Below are positions 1-10,426 of a DNA stretch of 64,000 nucleotides, in pieces. A program made the position numbers and the translations under genes. Position 1 is the stretch's first letter. Each line of letters begins with the position of its first letter. The stretch comes from Trematomus loennbergii (Eukaryota; Chordata; Actinopteri; Perciformes; Nototheniidae). The notes under the pieces are model-generated. The model saw nothing but the letters and a program-made list of their open reading frames with translations, had not been told where the DNA came from and did no database searches. The stretch lies in assembly GCA_012861695.1 (NCBI GenBank), contig JAAOOA010000387.1, forward strand, positions 186,001-250,000, read 5' to 3'.

Positions 1-167
1 TGAACACACTTTTGAGAAACAGAGGCTGAATTATCGAAGGCTATTTATTAGTAAATCTTAAAAAGACCCATGAGGAAGTTCTTAAGATAATCACAAGTAA
101 TGTACGATTATAAACAACATCAAATAAACAAAATGAACCTGGAAATGAAGTTAACTCCAAAGAATAG

Positions 168-470
168 ATTTTCTTTGGGATCGTCTTTCTCCTGCGTCTC
201 CAAACTCTCTGACTGCTGACTGGGATCTGATCCAGATATATTAAAAAATATATCCGTGATCAAGGTGTATGAAACACAGGTGAGAGCAGGCCTTTGTTTT
301 TTTAATGCAGTTCTTATTTAATGATACTTTTTACGGTAGATTTAAACAGGCAGATGTATCCCTGAGAGGTCAGACTGCAGGGAGAGCAGCAGCATTATTT
401 GAATATCACACCGATTATCATCAGCTAGTTCGAGCATGAAATGTAAAGAGATTATACAACAAAAACACAA
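168..470 (-). promoter_or_regulatory. Degenerate exon 1/upstream region of a minus-strand receptor module
   Basis: This matches the conserved receptor exon 1 and upstream block seen at 35415-35720 and elsewhere. Shared features are an exon 1-like CAAACTCTCTGACTG core, a GGTAGATTTAAACAGG block and the GAGGTCAGACTGCAG block. The splice-donor part (ACCTCAG on the plus strand) present at 35.4 kb is missing here, because about 100 bp has been deleted after CTCCAAA. It is probably a dead exon 1. Confidence 0.45.
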
Positions 471-912
471 TGAAACACACAGAATAGGTTATTAAGACAT
501 TTATTCTTTGAAATACAGAAGTCCTACATTGTTAAACCATATTTACTTATAATAGGAGATACAATATACTAGAACGGGTTAGTGCAGACATGAGGGAACA
601 ATCTTAAACATCTCAAACACTAAAATTAATTTCCAAAATGTAAAATTAAAGGGAAGAAAAATCTACATCTGAACATGCAATTGGTGTGTTAACAATGTGT
701 TATTCAATCAGTCCAATGAGATCAACATTTGATTGAGTTCAACAAAAAGGTGAGTATTCAAATCAAATCCTGTCTGTTTTAATCACATTGAGATATTTTC
801 ACAACAGTCACTCCAGTAATAATTGCAAAGTAGGATAAATTAAAGCTTCCACATTAAAACAATTATAAAACTTAGACAGTTAGCTGGACTTTTGCATCTT
901 GAATGATTACAA

Positions 913-1122
913 ATGCCACATTATTTAATGTCAATAAGCAAATACAAGCATGCTAACACGGTAAATGTAACTGTTAATAAGAGTGATGAATACGCTGTTT
1001 CAATCAGTAATGTAGTTCCACAGGGCTCTACTCTTGGTCCTTTACTATTTACATTTAACATAAATTCAATTCTTCCAAAACAGTACCAAAACATGTGTTT
1101 CTATGCAGATGATACTATTTAA
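913..1122 (+). mobile_element. Non-LTR retrotransposon reverse transcriptase remnant
   Basis: A 69-codon open stretch carries two hallmark reverse transcriptase motifs. These are [12 protein letters not shown] (RT block 4 type) and FYADDT (the catalytic YxDD box, here YADD), in the order and near-spacing of non-LTR retrotransposons. Much of the RT domain between and around the blocks is missing. It lies antisense and downstream of a minus-strand receptor, as do similar remnants in every minus-strand receptor module. Confidence 0.7.
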
Positions 1123-1136
1123 TATTTGCATGGTTC

Positions 1137-1430
1137 CAGGGCCGCCCCTCCCTACACACAGATCACGCAGACTGCGTGGGACCTCACCTCGCAGAGGGGG
1201 CCTCACCTCGCAGAGGGGGCCTCACCTCGCGGAGGGGGCCACATCTTGCGGAGGGAGCCTCAACTGAGCGCACCTTTATGCGCTTATGCGGCGCAATTAT
1301 TGTAAGCGCGGCACAATTTCGCCGCTGCGAGGCTCCACTAGCACCCCCACCCCCCCGTCGACGCTCGCGACACAGAGGGCCTCATCATATAACTTTGCGT
1401 GGGTACACAAGTTGGCCAGGGACGGCCTTG
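1137..1430. mobile_element. hAT-like MITE with empty site in unit 2
   Basis: A 294-bp GC-rich insertion begins CAGGGCCGCCCC and ends GGGACGGCCTTG, which are terminal inverted repeats. It is flanked by the 8-bp duplication CATGGTTC (1129-1136 and 1431-1438). Unit 2 has the uninterrupted site, with a single CATGGTTC near 36331. An 8-bp target duplication and CAGGG-type ends fit the hAT superfamily. There is no transposase ORF, so it is non-autonomous. Confidence 0.85.
1173..1258. repeat. ~20-bp tandem repeat inside hAT MITE
   Basis: About four copies of a CCTCACCTCGCAGAGGGGG-type unit lie head to tail inside the MITE, and the last copies are diverged. The GC content is far above that of the surrounding sequence. 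Confidence 0.8.
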
Positions 1431-1472
1431 CATGGTTCCCAAAGTAATACGAGGTATTGTCTGCCCCTACTT

Positions 1473-1612
1473 GTCATTCGTACCATCAGTTATGGAGTGC
1501 CACAGGGCTCTAGTCTTGGTCCGTTATTATTTACATTAAATATAAATGATATCATTTTTCAAATTCAATGCTAAAACATACATTTTTATGCAGATCACAC
1601 TATTTTATAAAT
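1473..1612 (+). mobile_element. Second RT remnant
   Basis: The stretch encodes [19 protein letters not shown], then a stop, then FYADHT. The catalytic box is mutated from YADDT to YADHT. It is the counterpart of 36370-36500 in unit 2, where the box still reads FYADDT. It is a degenerate non-LTR retrotransposon fragment, antisense to the receptor just downstream. Confidence 0.65.
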
Positions 1613-1774
1613 CTGAGGTCCCACTGAAAATGTGCCGTTTACAATGTTTTCTAGATATTTATTTTTAATCATACACTAATTTAAACAGAGATGAGTCCAA
1701 TAACATGGCGTTCTCTACATCTATCCATCTCTCTGGCTATCCAATCGTTAACATTTGAAACCATGATACTTCAC

Positions 1775-2682
1775 TCATCCTGATTCAGTGTTTTGTTTGC
1801 AGCATTGTAATTTTCCCGCCCTGTGTAGACACAGCAGAGGTAAAACCAGACTGCTGGGCAGACCCAACCAGAATGAAGACATTGAAACAACACACACAGT
1901 ACTGGTGCTCAGAACTCGGGAACTTTGAACTGCAATGCAAATCAGATCCCCCCCGAACCTTAACATCAGCACTCCCATTATGGCCATGATGGTGTAGAAA
2001 GCCCTCTGCTTTGATTGGTCAACACGCTCCCTGGTCCCGCCCCCTTCCCCCGGCCCTGGACGCTTGAGAACATAAAGAACAGAAAAGCTACAAAAACAGA
2101 GTACAATTAAGAAGAAACCCATCATGCAGTAATACATGATTTGATTGAACTCATTGATGCCGCGAGAAAATGCACAAATATATCCGACGCAAAATAACCA
2201 GACACATCCAATGCTGATGTTCCTTATCCTGACTCCGCCCCCCTGCCTCAGCCCCGGTAGGTGATTGGGTGAACCACAGCCAGGTAGCGCTCCACACAGG
2301 TGAGCAGGTGAAACAGAGCCTGTCCGACAGAGATGACGTTTAGAAGTGTGATCCCTACAAGCAACATCTCCAGGAGATTGGTGTAGCCGCCAATAAAGAG
2401 GAAGGCAAGCCCCAAGCATTCATTCAGCTGCAGGGAGATGGAGTGACTTGTAGCCGTAGAACTGGAGCGCTGCTTCCTCGACTTTTGGTATCTCAGGTGC
2501 AGGACGAGGATGAAAAAAGGCAGAGGGAGGAGGATGTAGATGATGTAGAGAGCAGTGTAGATGTAGGTGATCGTTCTGAACTTGAAGCATTGGTCCAAGA
2601 GGAAAGGATAGGTTGTGTTTGAGGATGGAAGGAGGGGAGGAAGAAGGGGGTAATTGGCAAAGGAAGAGGAATTGTCTGACAT
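1775..2682 (-). pseudogene. Minus-subfamily 7TM receptor, one frameshift
   Basis: This is a rhodopsin-like receptor exon 2. It starts at an ATG (MSDNSSSF) just after an acceptor-like TTCTCTTCCAG on the minus strand (AG at 2702-2701). TM1-TM3, including ERYLAVVHP, read in one frame. A single-base loss near 2256 moves TM4-TM7 into another frame, which ends GKLQCCKQNTESG. A 21-bp in-frame deletion removes seven residues before TM2 relative to the 37-kb paralog, between GAGTGA direct repeats. Apart from those two lesions all seven helices remain recognisable. The receptor subfamily ligand is unknown. The frameshift could be real or an assembly indel, so pseudogene status is likely rather than certain. 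Confidence 0.8.
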
Positions 2683-2702
2683 GTTGATGTGTATGGATGC
2701 CT

Positions 2703-3395
2703 GGAAGAGAAGAAGATACAGTGAGACAAAATGTTAAAAAAAGATGGTTGTCAGAGAGATCTCTAGCAAAGGCCACGATCTGATTTGCAACTTGTGGTTA
2801 GGTGTGGATCCTGGTTGTTGAATTGGGAATGCGAAGAGTACAGTCGTCAATTATTAAAAGGTGAAAAAACCCACATGTATAACTTCATGCTATGTTCACC
2901 TGAGCAATGCAATCAAAGACGGTCGGGCCACTTAAACTTTGTCGCCAAGATGGCGGTCATGAAGGGTTTCCAGCGTAATGAGTGCACCATCACGGTACTA
3001 ATGGTGTAACAAGTGTAAGTGTATCATAGGATAATGGGATTCCCAGAGGTTTAACAGACTTGCACTAAGGTAGCTCTTTACAGTCAAAATGACTATTGGT
3101 CACAAGTAAATAATAACATTATCATGATATGTTCAAATTCAATCTGAAAAACATCACATTTTTGCTTTATCTTTCATAGTAAAGCTATTTTAAAATGATC
3201 ATATTTCCCTACATATTAAAAACAAAAGACTGACTATGCTTTTAAATGTGTGAGAGCAAAATTCTTATTAATGACATCAAGAAAAACTAAATCACCCTGG
3301 AAATTAAGTTTTACTTAAAAAAATCTACAGTCTACCTTAATCTAAATCTCTTAATATCTGTATTAAACTACATATTTAATGTAGTAAGTTGTTTT
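2703..3395 (-). other. Putative intron 1 of the 1.8-2.7 kb receptor
   Basis: This is the stretch between the exon 2 acceptor and the exon 1-like block at 3396-3480. It is AT-rich and I see no coding signal in it. Short open frames here (for example at 2785-3009) have no recognisable domain. Confidence 0.4.
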
Positions 3396-3680
3396 CTTGA
3401 AAGATCACCCACCTCAGCAGCGTTTCTTCAGATCGACCTTCTTTGCCCTCTTCAAAACCGACTGCTGAAGCACAGGTGAGACCAGGACTCTGATTTTCAT
3501 ACATACTTAGTGATACCTTTAAACGGTAGATTAAATAATGCAAATGTATTTCTCGCATTATTGTGTCTCTGTGAGGTCAGATTGCAGCGACCTCACCGGC
3601 ATTATTTGAATATCACGGCAATTATCATCAACTAGTCATCTGTGCATGATTTATATAGAGATTATACAACAGCAACACAA
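3396..3680 (-). promoter_or_regulatory. Conserved exon 1 and upstream promoter block for the receptor at 1775-2682
   Basis: On the minus strand a conserved block ends in GAAACGCTGCTGAG followed by a consensus donor GTGGGTGATC. Further upstream are conserved blocks around TTTAATCTACCGTTTAAAGG, TGCAATCTGACCTC and ATTATACAAC/CTATATAAAT-type sequence. The same arrangement recurs at 7.1, 13.3, 33.7, 35.4, 38.3, 41.6, 45.5 and 49.4 kb. I read it as a non-coding first exon with its promoter. It lies 0.7 kb upstream of the receptor's coding exon. The transcription start is not determinable by eye. Confidence 0.5.
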
Positions 3681-3699
3681 TAAAACAGACAGTAAAGTG

Positions 3700-4623
3700 A
3701 GTTATTATAACGTTTATTTGTGTTTAAAGTACAGTAATGTCATATATTGTTATACCATAATTACTTATAGGATGCATTACACTTAAATAGTTTAGTGCAC
3801 ACACAGGTTAACAAACTTAAACACCTCAAATCAAATCAAAGTGTATCTATATAGCCCAATATCACAAAACACATTTCTCTCAGTGGGCTGGGAATAACAA
3901 ACATAGATAACAATGTAAAATATAGTTACAATTATAAGAACATTTAAAACAAACATGATATAAATGTGTATTAAAGTAAAAAATGCTGAACAATTGGCGT
4001 TAACAATGTAGTACATTTTAAATCAATGTATATAAAATACAGTTATTCTCAATATAATATAAGATGCAGTCACTCAGATAAACATTGCCAAGAGGGCAAG
4101 TTAGAATTTTAGATTCTTTTGAGTAAAATATAGACATTTAGCTTTACTTTTATCTTAAATGGTTCTCATATGACAAGTATTTAGTGAGAATCAGCAAATA
4201 TTAGCATGCTAACACTTTGATTTTAGCTGGTAATAATGATGATGAATCAAGCTGACCCTTTGAGAATAAAAAATAAATGACATTTGTCTGAATCACTGCT
4301 TGAATATACGTTTTATGCAGATGACACCATTTTATAGCTATATCTATAGTAACACCACAAACGTCTGTAATATATATGTTTCTGTGACTCCTAAATGCTA
4401 ACACTTCAACTTATACCCATGTGACCCCTTTCTGACTCATGCAATGTATTTGGCTTCAGATTTAAATTCATCATTTCCCCACTGTATCTCAAACAAATAT
4501 GAGTATTGATTCTGTAACAAAGTGAATTCTCAAATAAAAGCCAGGTCTTTCATAAAGGATATGTTTGCAGTTAATACATTACTTTTTAAAATGTCACATC
4601 ACAAGCGCATTCATACCATTTAA
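3700..4623. other. Duplicated spacer with RT relic
   Basis: This is AT-rich spacer matching 41.92-42.84 kb. The only recognisable coding relic is a TTTTATGCAGATGACACCAT block near 4312 (plus strand), the YADDT box of a non-LTR reverse transcriptase. No gene is seen. Confidence 0.6.
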
Positions 4624-4627
4624 TTAA

Positions 4628-5070
4628 CCTGTTAAGCCCGAGCCTGTTTTTCAGGTTTCAGGCTCGAAAATGACATGCCCAAAACAAATGACTACAACTT
4701 AACTTCTAAAAGGGTTATATGAATAATTTCTCAAAGCAAGGTTACATCTGTGAGTTGGATGTAGAAGTGTCAGAATCAATATAGAATTTTCTCAGTCAGA
4801 GTAAATTCAGATGGAACATAGTAAAAAAAGGTAAATTCTTACCTCCGCCTAAAGAAAAAACATTACTTATAGTGAAAACCACCGTTGAATGATGGGATGG
4901 TAGACTAAAAGCTTTAGAAATCCAAACTATAACATATAATAAGTATCCTGTATCAAGATTGAGGCAAAACAAGTTAAATTTGACCTTTTTAGAGAGGTTT
5001 AGCAAAAGAAAGTTCCAGGCGGACTAAGCTTTCGGCACATTTGCCGACGGGGGCTTTGGGGCTTAACAGG
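4628..5070. mobile_element. piggyBac-like non-autonomous element with empty site
   Basis: A 443-bp element with ends CCTGTTAAGCCC and GGGGCTTAACAGG is flanked by TTAA on both sides (4624-4627 and 5071-5074). Unit 2 has the empty site, with a single TTAA and the two flanks joined near 42840. TTAA targets and CC(C/T)-type ends suggest piggyBac ancestry. A related 719-bp copy lies in inverted orientation at 32369-33087. A short shared open frame (LNLSKKVK, LDTGYLLYV) is present in both copies but is not a transposase I recognise. Confidence 0.8.
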
Positions 5071-5544
5071 TTAATATAAAGGAACTGAAAAGATAGTTTT
5101 GTCTGCAGACTGTTACGTTCTGTGTGGAAATGACATTAGAGGAATACCTTGAGTTATATTTCAAACTTTATTTGAAGGACATTTTGGCCAAAAGTGTAGA
5201 GCTATTTGTTTAAGCACCAGAGTGCACAATCAATCATGCAATCTTATCGTTATTATATTGCCCAATATCATATGTAACACTTTCACGTAAGCACTAGAAA
5301 CGTCTTCATGTGCTCGTGTTAATGTTATTTTCTGTCCATGTCTCGTTAAGGGACTTTTAGTACTTAAATTGTTGAGGAGTGATAGATGTCATCATTCTTT
5401 ATTCTCAAACTAAAAAAATCCCAATTTATGCTTAATGTTGAATTATGTCGTAAAATTGGTTTAAATAAAAGCTATTTCTAATAATAATAGATGATCCTTC
5501 TGAGGTTACAAAATAACTCTGGTTTTATTTGAGAATTTAGCGTT

Positions 5545-5735
5545 CCTTCACTCCTCCTGATTCACTGTTTTGTTTGCAGCATTGTAGTTTTCCCGCTCGG
5601 TGCAGAAACAGCAGAGGTAAAACCAAATTGCTCGGCAGTTCGAACCACATTATGGACATATACATCAAACAAAGTTCATCAATAATGTCTGCATCGTGCA
5701 TCATATAACAAAACAGAGTCCCATCAAACCTTAAC
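5545..5735 (-). pseudogene. Receptor 3' fragment (TM6-TM7), left arm of palindrome
   Basis: Only the end of a minus-subfamily receptor remains. It has an LLLRFDG remnant of TM6, then PSNLVLPLLFLHRAGKLQCC and the C-terminus KQNSESG. No TM1-TM5 coding sequence is adjacent. At its inner edge it meets an inverted copy of its own last ~85 bp. Confidence 0.75.
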
Positions 5736-5746
5736 AACAGCACTGC

Positions 5747-5832
5747 CCAGCAGTCTGGTTTTACCTCTGCTGTTTCTACACCGGGCAGGAAAACTACAAT
5801 GCTGCAAACAAAACACTAAATCAGGATGAGTG
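5747..5832 (+). pseudogene. Inverted receptor C-terminal fragment, right arm of palindrome
   Basis: The plus strand encodes a SSLVLPLLFLHRAGKLQCC-type stretch (TM7 and C-terminus) and a stop, mirroring 5560-5650 on the minus strand with a handful of mismatches. The sequence to its right (to about 7200) is an inverted counterpart of about 13.3-14.8 kb, so the whole module has flipped, not just the coding tail. Confidence 0.75.
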
Positions 5833-5984
5833 AAGGATTATGTGAGGGTATCATAACTTCAACTCTCAAAATACAAGCCATGTTTAAACATTACAAAAAT
5901 CTACGATATCTTACAGTCAGCAAGACTCATATCGGTACCTACGCTCTCATAATAGGATGGTAATAATCACAGGTCGATGTAGAG

Positions 5985-6115
5985 GAATATCTTGTATTGG
6001 CTTGGAGTGAAACCATGTGTATATAACATGGTGTCATCTGCATAACCAATGTTTCAGATTCACTTTTTAAGAAAATAGTAGAGGACCAAGTAGTTATCCA
6101 TTACTGATGGTAAGA
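5985..6115 (-). mobile_element. RT relic in the inverted module
   Basis: Read on the minus strand this carries a degraded block corresponding to the VPQG...LGPLLF region and a TTATGCAGATGACACCATG block (YADDT box). It matches the relic at 14.45-14.6 kb in opposite orientation, as expected for an inverted module. Confidence 0.5.
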
Positions 6116-6461
6116 GCCAAAGGTAAATGTAGAGAATACTTTCAAGTAGAATAATGCTGATCGGCATAAAATGTGTTTTTGCACTGGAATAATCAGTTAG
6201 TGAGATTTTTCTAATGACAACTTGCCTTAACCATGACAACCTAGCATTTCATAAATATGCAGGCTAAACTATATCATTTTGTACATTTAAGTGACGTTTT
6301 TAACTTCATATGTTACATTAAGTACCCTAGCTAGCAGCATGGCTAATCAAACTAACTACAGGCTACAGTTAGCAGTGACGTTAGCAATAGGTCGTTTCTG
6401 TCCATTACTCTGTAAATAACAACTGTACTCTATTCAATGCCGTCAAACTGGCCCTAGATCG

Positions 6462-6727
6462 TGTTATGACCGGCTCGTAGGCCACAACGGAAAGAGAGAG
6501 AGACGTTCAAGGGTTTCCAAAAACAACACAAATGATGATAGGCTGGGCGAGAGGAAAGGATCCCCGCGAGAGTCTCCCCACAGGAGTCTTGGAGAGAGTG
6601 GCGAAGGCCCCGTGACTCCGGGCAGCTGGGCTTAAGTAGAACCTGGGCTCCGGCCAGGTGTCCCCATCAAAGGACCTGCAACACACACGCACACCACTAA
6701 CAGGCCACAGGCTCTGGGGCCGTCACA
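6462..6727 (-). mobile_element. Candidate solo LTR (266 bp)
   Basis: A GC-rich 266-bp block on the minus strand starts TGTGACGGCCCC and ends CCGGTCATAACA, so it has TG...CA termini as in LTRs. An identical-length copy sits at 44875-45140 in unit 2. I cannot see a clean 5-bp target duplication, and no internal retroelement sequence is adjacent. It could instead be another kind of dispersed repeat. Confidence 0.4.
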
Positions 6728-6879
6728 ATCATTCAATTATATAAAATATTGTTACTTTTCATTCTATATTTTAGTTTGATGTTGCATTGTCATAAACTGT
6801 TTAAAACATTACTGTATTAAAATAAGGGAATACATATATTATAATATGTTTTGTGGGTTTTATTGTGTTTTAGTTGTAT

Positions 6880-7184
6880 AATGTCTTTACAGATCATGCA
6901 CAGACAACTAGCTGATGATGATTGGCGCACTATTCAAATAATGCTGCTGCTGTCGCTGCAATCTGACCTCCCAGAGACACACTGCGAGAAATACATTTGC
7001 CTGTTTTAATCTACCATAAGAAATACCATTAAATGAGTCAGTCCTGCTCTCACCTGTGCTTCCCTTACCTTCATCACGGATACAGATTTAAATATATCTG
7101 GATCAGATCGCAGTGAACAGCAGTCAGAGAGTTTGGAGACGGTGGAGAAGGACGATCAGAAGAAACTTTGCTGAGGTGGGTGAT
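6880..7184 (+). promoter_or_regulatory. Minus-type exon 1 and promoter block, plus orientation
   Basis: This is the same conserved upstream blocks and exon 1 as at 3.4 kb but inverted. ATTATACAAC-type sequence, TGCAATCTGACCTCC and TTTAATCTACC lead to GAAACTTTGCTGAG and the donor GTGGGTGATC. It belongs to the inverted module that starts at the 5.75-kb palindrome. The next plus-strand coding exon is at 10427, which also has its own exon 1 at 9.8 kb. Confidence 0.5.
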
Positions 7185-8161
7185 CTTTAAAACAAAGAAA
7201 ATAGATTAATATGTAGTTAAATACAGATATTAAGTGATTTGGTTACGTATGTGTATTTATTGGTGAAGAGAATTGAGTCTTATAAGACTGAATCTTTGTG
7301 GTTAAATTTGATTCCAGGGAATATCTTTGTTTGTTTTTATGACTTGTTTGCTGCAAAGGCTTTTTACACTTGTGCTCCAATGTTCTCACACATATAAATC
7401 AACAATGCTTATTCCGTTTGTTGTAGATATCTGTTTACATGATGTGGCTTACATACTATAAAACCATAGATATGAGTGTATTTAACAGGTGATTCCTTTA
7501 ACAACTTCCCAACATTTCATTTGTGTGTCACTTATCAAGACCTACCATGATATACCTTTGTATAATTTGTCCTCTTATTCTGAAAAGCTCTCACATAAAA
7601 AGAAATGAAGCAAACACATCTGCTTCTCTTGAAGAGAAAGACTAAATATAAACCTGAGAACCATTTATGTTTTGAGGCTTAAAATCAGAAAAAAGGGACA
7701 AACATTTTGTCGTGTCGGATTCTCTACAGCAGTGGTTCTCAACTGGTCAGGCCTCGGGACCCACTTTTTTCATTTGTCTATAAATAAATGTTGAACCACT
7801 CAAATCTATTCAACAAAAAATCGTGCTGTAATATATACGCTGTTCAGCATACAATATGAATTAAAGTGAAGTATAGTGCATATATCCCTTATATCCCTTC
7901 ACAGAACTAAAGTATGCTTTTAAAAAAGGTTTAATGTGATGATGGTCATCAAGTTTCTAGAATCAAAGCTGAACTGTATAACATAAAAAGGCAGACTTGG
8001 AGCCAATCCTGCAAACTCACCACACGTGAAAAACTAGAGATTTTTAGAAATACTAACATGTAAACTACGCATTCTGGTACTCTCTGAGAAGAAAATAAAT
8101 CTATTACTACCCGACATATTAATAATATTTTATGCCATTGTTTGTTTTTCACTTTGTTCTG

Positions 8162-9302
8162 ACCAGTAGCGTAGGCAGAAATGTACTTTAGGGCGGGCCT
8201 GTATAAAATAGGGTGTGCCAGCTTTTTCCAGGGGGAAAAATGACTTTAAGGTAGGCCTGGTCTATAATAATATATAATAATGCCCATTGCCAAGCATCAT
8301 TGTAGCACTTCCCTCCGAATAATGGTCGAAGACTTGACTGATGATATGAATTCATTGAAATCTCCAATATCAACCTAAGAGCTATAAAGACACAAAAATA
8401 ACAAATACATTTAGGCTCCATTCGTATTAGAATCACTTTAGCATACTACCAAAAGTGAACTGTAAACAGACAGCAAAGCTACAAAACAGCATACAAACGA
8501 ATTAGGACACAATATGTTTATATTATAGTTAATACCAACCTTGTGCCTCTTCGGGGGTGCTAAACTTAAACATAAACTTTATCCTTTACTTTATCCGTCT
8601 TTATATGTAGATTAATCTCCGCTCCTTTTCTCCGTCACGTTGTTTCCATAGCAACAACAATGTTCTGTCAACAGCGTAAACTCGCCTTCAAAATAAAAAC
8701 ATCTAAATAACACAGGAAGTTAACCTAAATTACATTTAAGACATATTTACAACTGCAACGAAAGTAACAAAAACAATGTAATATCCTTTTCAGTTTCACA
8801 GAACACAAATTGGGTTATTTACTCTTGTATTGCACTAGGTAACAGAAATAGGTTGTTAGCATTCAAACCTGCTCATGGACTTGCAGTGGTCCTCGCTTTT
8901 TTTATGTCTCTCCAACGAGTTATGCTGTGCTTCCAGTCTACACATCCATCCCTCGTAAATGCACCTTCAGCTCCTGGGCTGGAGACATTTCTGCACATTT
9001 TACAGAAAAGCGCGTCCCTGCAGGCAGCTCTCTGCCTCTCTCACGTTACTATGGCGCGCGCCGGAACCAACAACCAGTTTTTACCGTAAATGAGTTCGGT
9101 TCAGAGGATAAAACACATACAACATTAATTCAACTCGATATTTGTTCACTTTAATTTCACTTTGAATGCTTGGATATTCTCAATGGGTGACTACATTTTT
9201 TGGTAATAATAATTAAAAAATAATTACATTTAAAAAATGTAATTTACACCGAAGCTTTCTCAGGGTGGGCCAATGAGTAAACTGGGTGGGCCTGGGCCCA
9301 CA
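8162..9302. mobile_element. Probable dispersed repeat of unknown class
   Basis: The stretch runs from GTAGCGTAGGCAG to CTGGGTGGGCCTGGGCCCA, and it interrupts the receptor-associated block that resumes at 9303 with CACCTGAAGAC. Homologous spacers elsewhere (25.2 and 31.3 kb) have TTAAACAG-type acceptor sequence at that junction, so this looks like an insertion that removed the acceptor. No transposase is recognisable and target duplications are not clear. Confidence 0.4.
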
Positions 9303-9367
9303 CACCTGAAGACAGCGAGGACACGCAGGTGTTCTGGGTCACATTATACTATCTGACTATCTGACTG
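9303..9367 (+). other. Exon-3-like conserved block (PEDSED...VFW), acceptor lost
   Basis: This encodes the PEDSEDTQVFWV motif found downstream of each plus-strand receptor. Here the upstream TTAAACAG acceptor is missing because of the repeat ending at 9302. See 22100-22175 for the intact form. Confidence 0.4.
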
Positions 9368-9786
9368 AGCAGCAGTTTTAGCTCACAGCTCATTTGAATC
9401 CCGTCAAGCATCGGCTTTAACAGAGGGATGGATCAGAATCAACCCCACAGCTGCTTTCCATAGAGTACCATCAGAATGGGATATGGGAATGGGATTTCTG
9501 AATGTATATGAAAAGTACTTTAAATCTATGAATCCAACAGCTAATGTTTAAGCTCTGTCTGTAAACGTTATAAAGCAAGCATTCAGGTATTTCTTATAAC
9601 TTGGAAAATAAATCCCAAAGAAGGAAACTTGCTGAATTGATTGTGTTGTATTTATGCTAAAAAGGTGGGCAGAGGTTTTCTATATGACCATTTTTGACTT
9701 TGTGTAAACTCTGCAGAAAAAACAGAATAATAGTTAGATGTTATTAAAAACTGTGCTGCCATTTGTCATCCTTACATATCATACAA

Positions 9787-9895
9787 TGCACACACACACA
9801 AATGAGCACACAAGCACATATATGGACCAGGTTGCTTTGAAAGGAAGTCATTGATTTGCAGCAGAAGGACGGTCAGAAACAAGAACTCCTTCAAG
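9787..9895 (+). promoter_or_regulatory. Promoter and non-coding exon 1 of the receptor at 10427
   Basis: A short CA run is followed by a TATA-like CATATATGGAC (9817-9827). About 20 bp later comes a conserved block with AAGGAAGTCATTG, CAGAAGGACGGTCAG and CTCCTTCAAG, ending at the candidate donor GTTGGC (intron starts 9896). The arrangement recurs before every plus-subfamily receptor: 18.5, 20.3, 22.5 and 27.5 kb. The donor here is weaker than GTGGGT. Confidence 0.5.
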
Positions 9896-10426
9896 GTTGG
9901 CTTTCTTTTGTAGTTTACCATTTAGATTTGTAATATAATAACGGTAAAGCATTTTAGTATAGTCTACTTCAAATAAATTCCACTGCATGTGAGACTTGTA
10001 GGTCCTTAAAGTATCTTTGCTTAAGCACGACAGCAATGCAACCAAAAATGAGAGTCAAAGATATAGTTCATGATCTGACAGAATTATAAAGAGATCTTGT
10101 TAAATATAGATCTGAATCTATGTTAAAGGGCAAATGTGTCATCTTCTATGTTCATCTTTACCTCACTTTTCCTTGCCTGCAACTTTGTAAATATTCTTGA
10201 AATGATGGCGCGGTCATCCACCAATCAGAAGGTTGGTGGTTTTCTCCCAAGCCCCTGCATATCGATAAGTGCAAGACACTGAACCCCAAATTCAGATTAG
10301 TCAAGACACTCATCCCCAAACCCTAAATGGGTTGGGGTACTCAAACCCAAATGTAACTATTTCACATATCCTGTATACATGAACTAACATTCTTCTCTTT
10401 CTCCGCAGTCCTCGTTTCTAATAGTC

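Larger units (their letters stand above)
7770..10296. other. Segment present in unit 1 and absent from unit 2
   Basis: In unit 2 the sequence ending CGGGACCCACTT (about 46114) joins directly to CAGATTGGTCAAGACACTC, skipping this 2.5 kb. It contains a low-complexity and repeat-like stretch (about 8160-9300), a conserved exon-3-like block (9303-9367) and the exon 1/promoter of the receptor at 10427. Unit 2 therefore lost that promoter by deletion, or unit 1 gained it. Confidence 0.7.

Noticed and set aside
6507..6692. 61-codon frame (also 44920-45105)
   Set aside because: Lies in the 266-bp LTR-like repeat in both units; no known domain and better explained by the repeat.
8853..9154. Two overlapping plus-strand frames of 75-78 codons
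   Set aside because: Located in a probable dispersed repeat; no domain, no conserved counterpart in unit 2.
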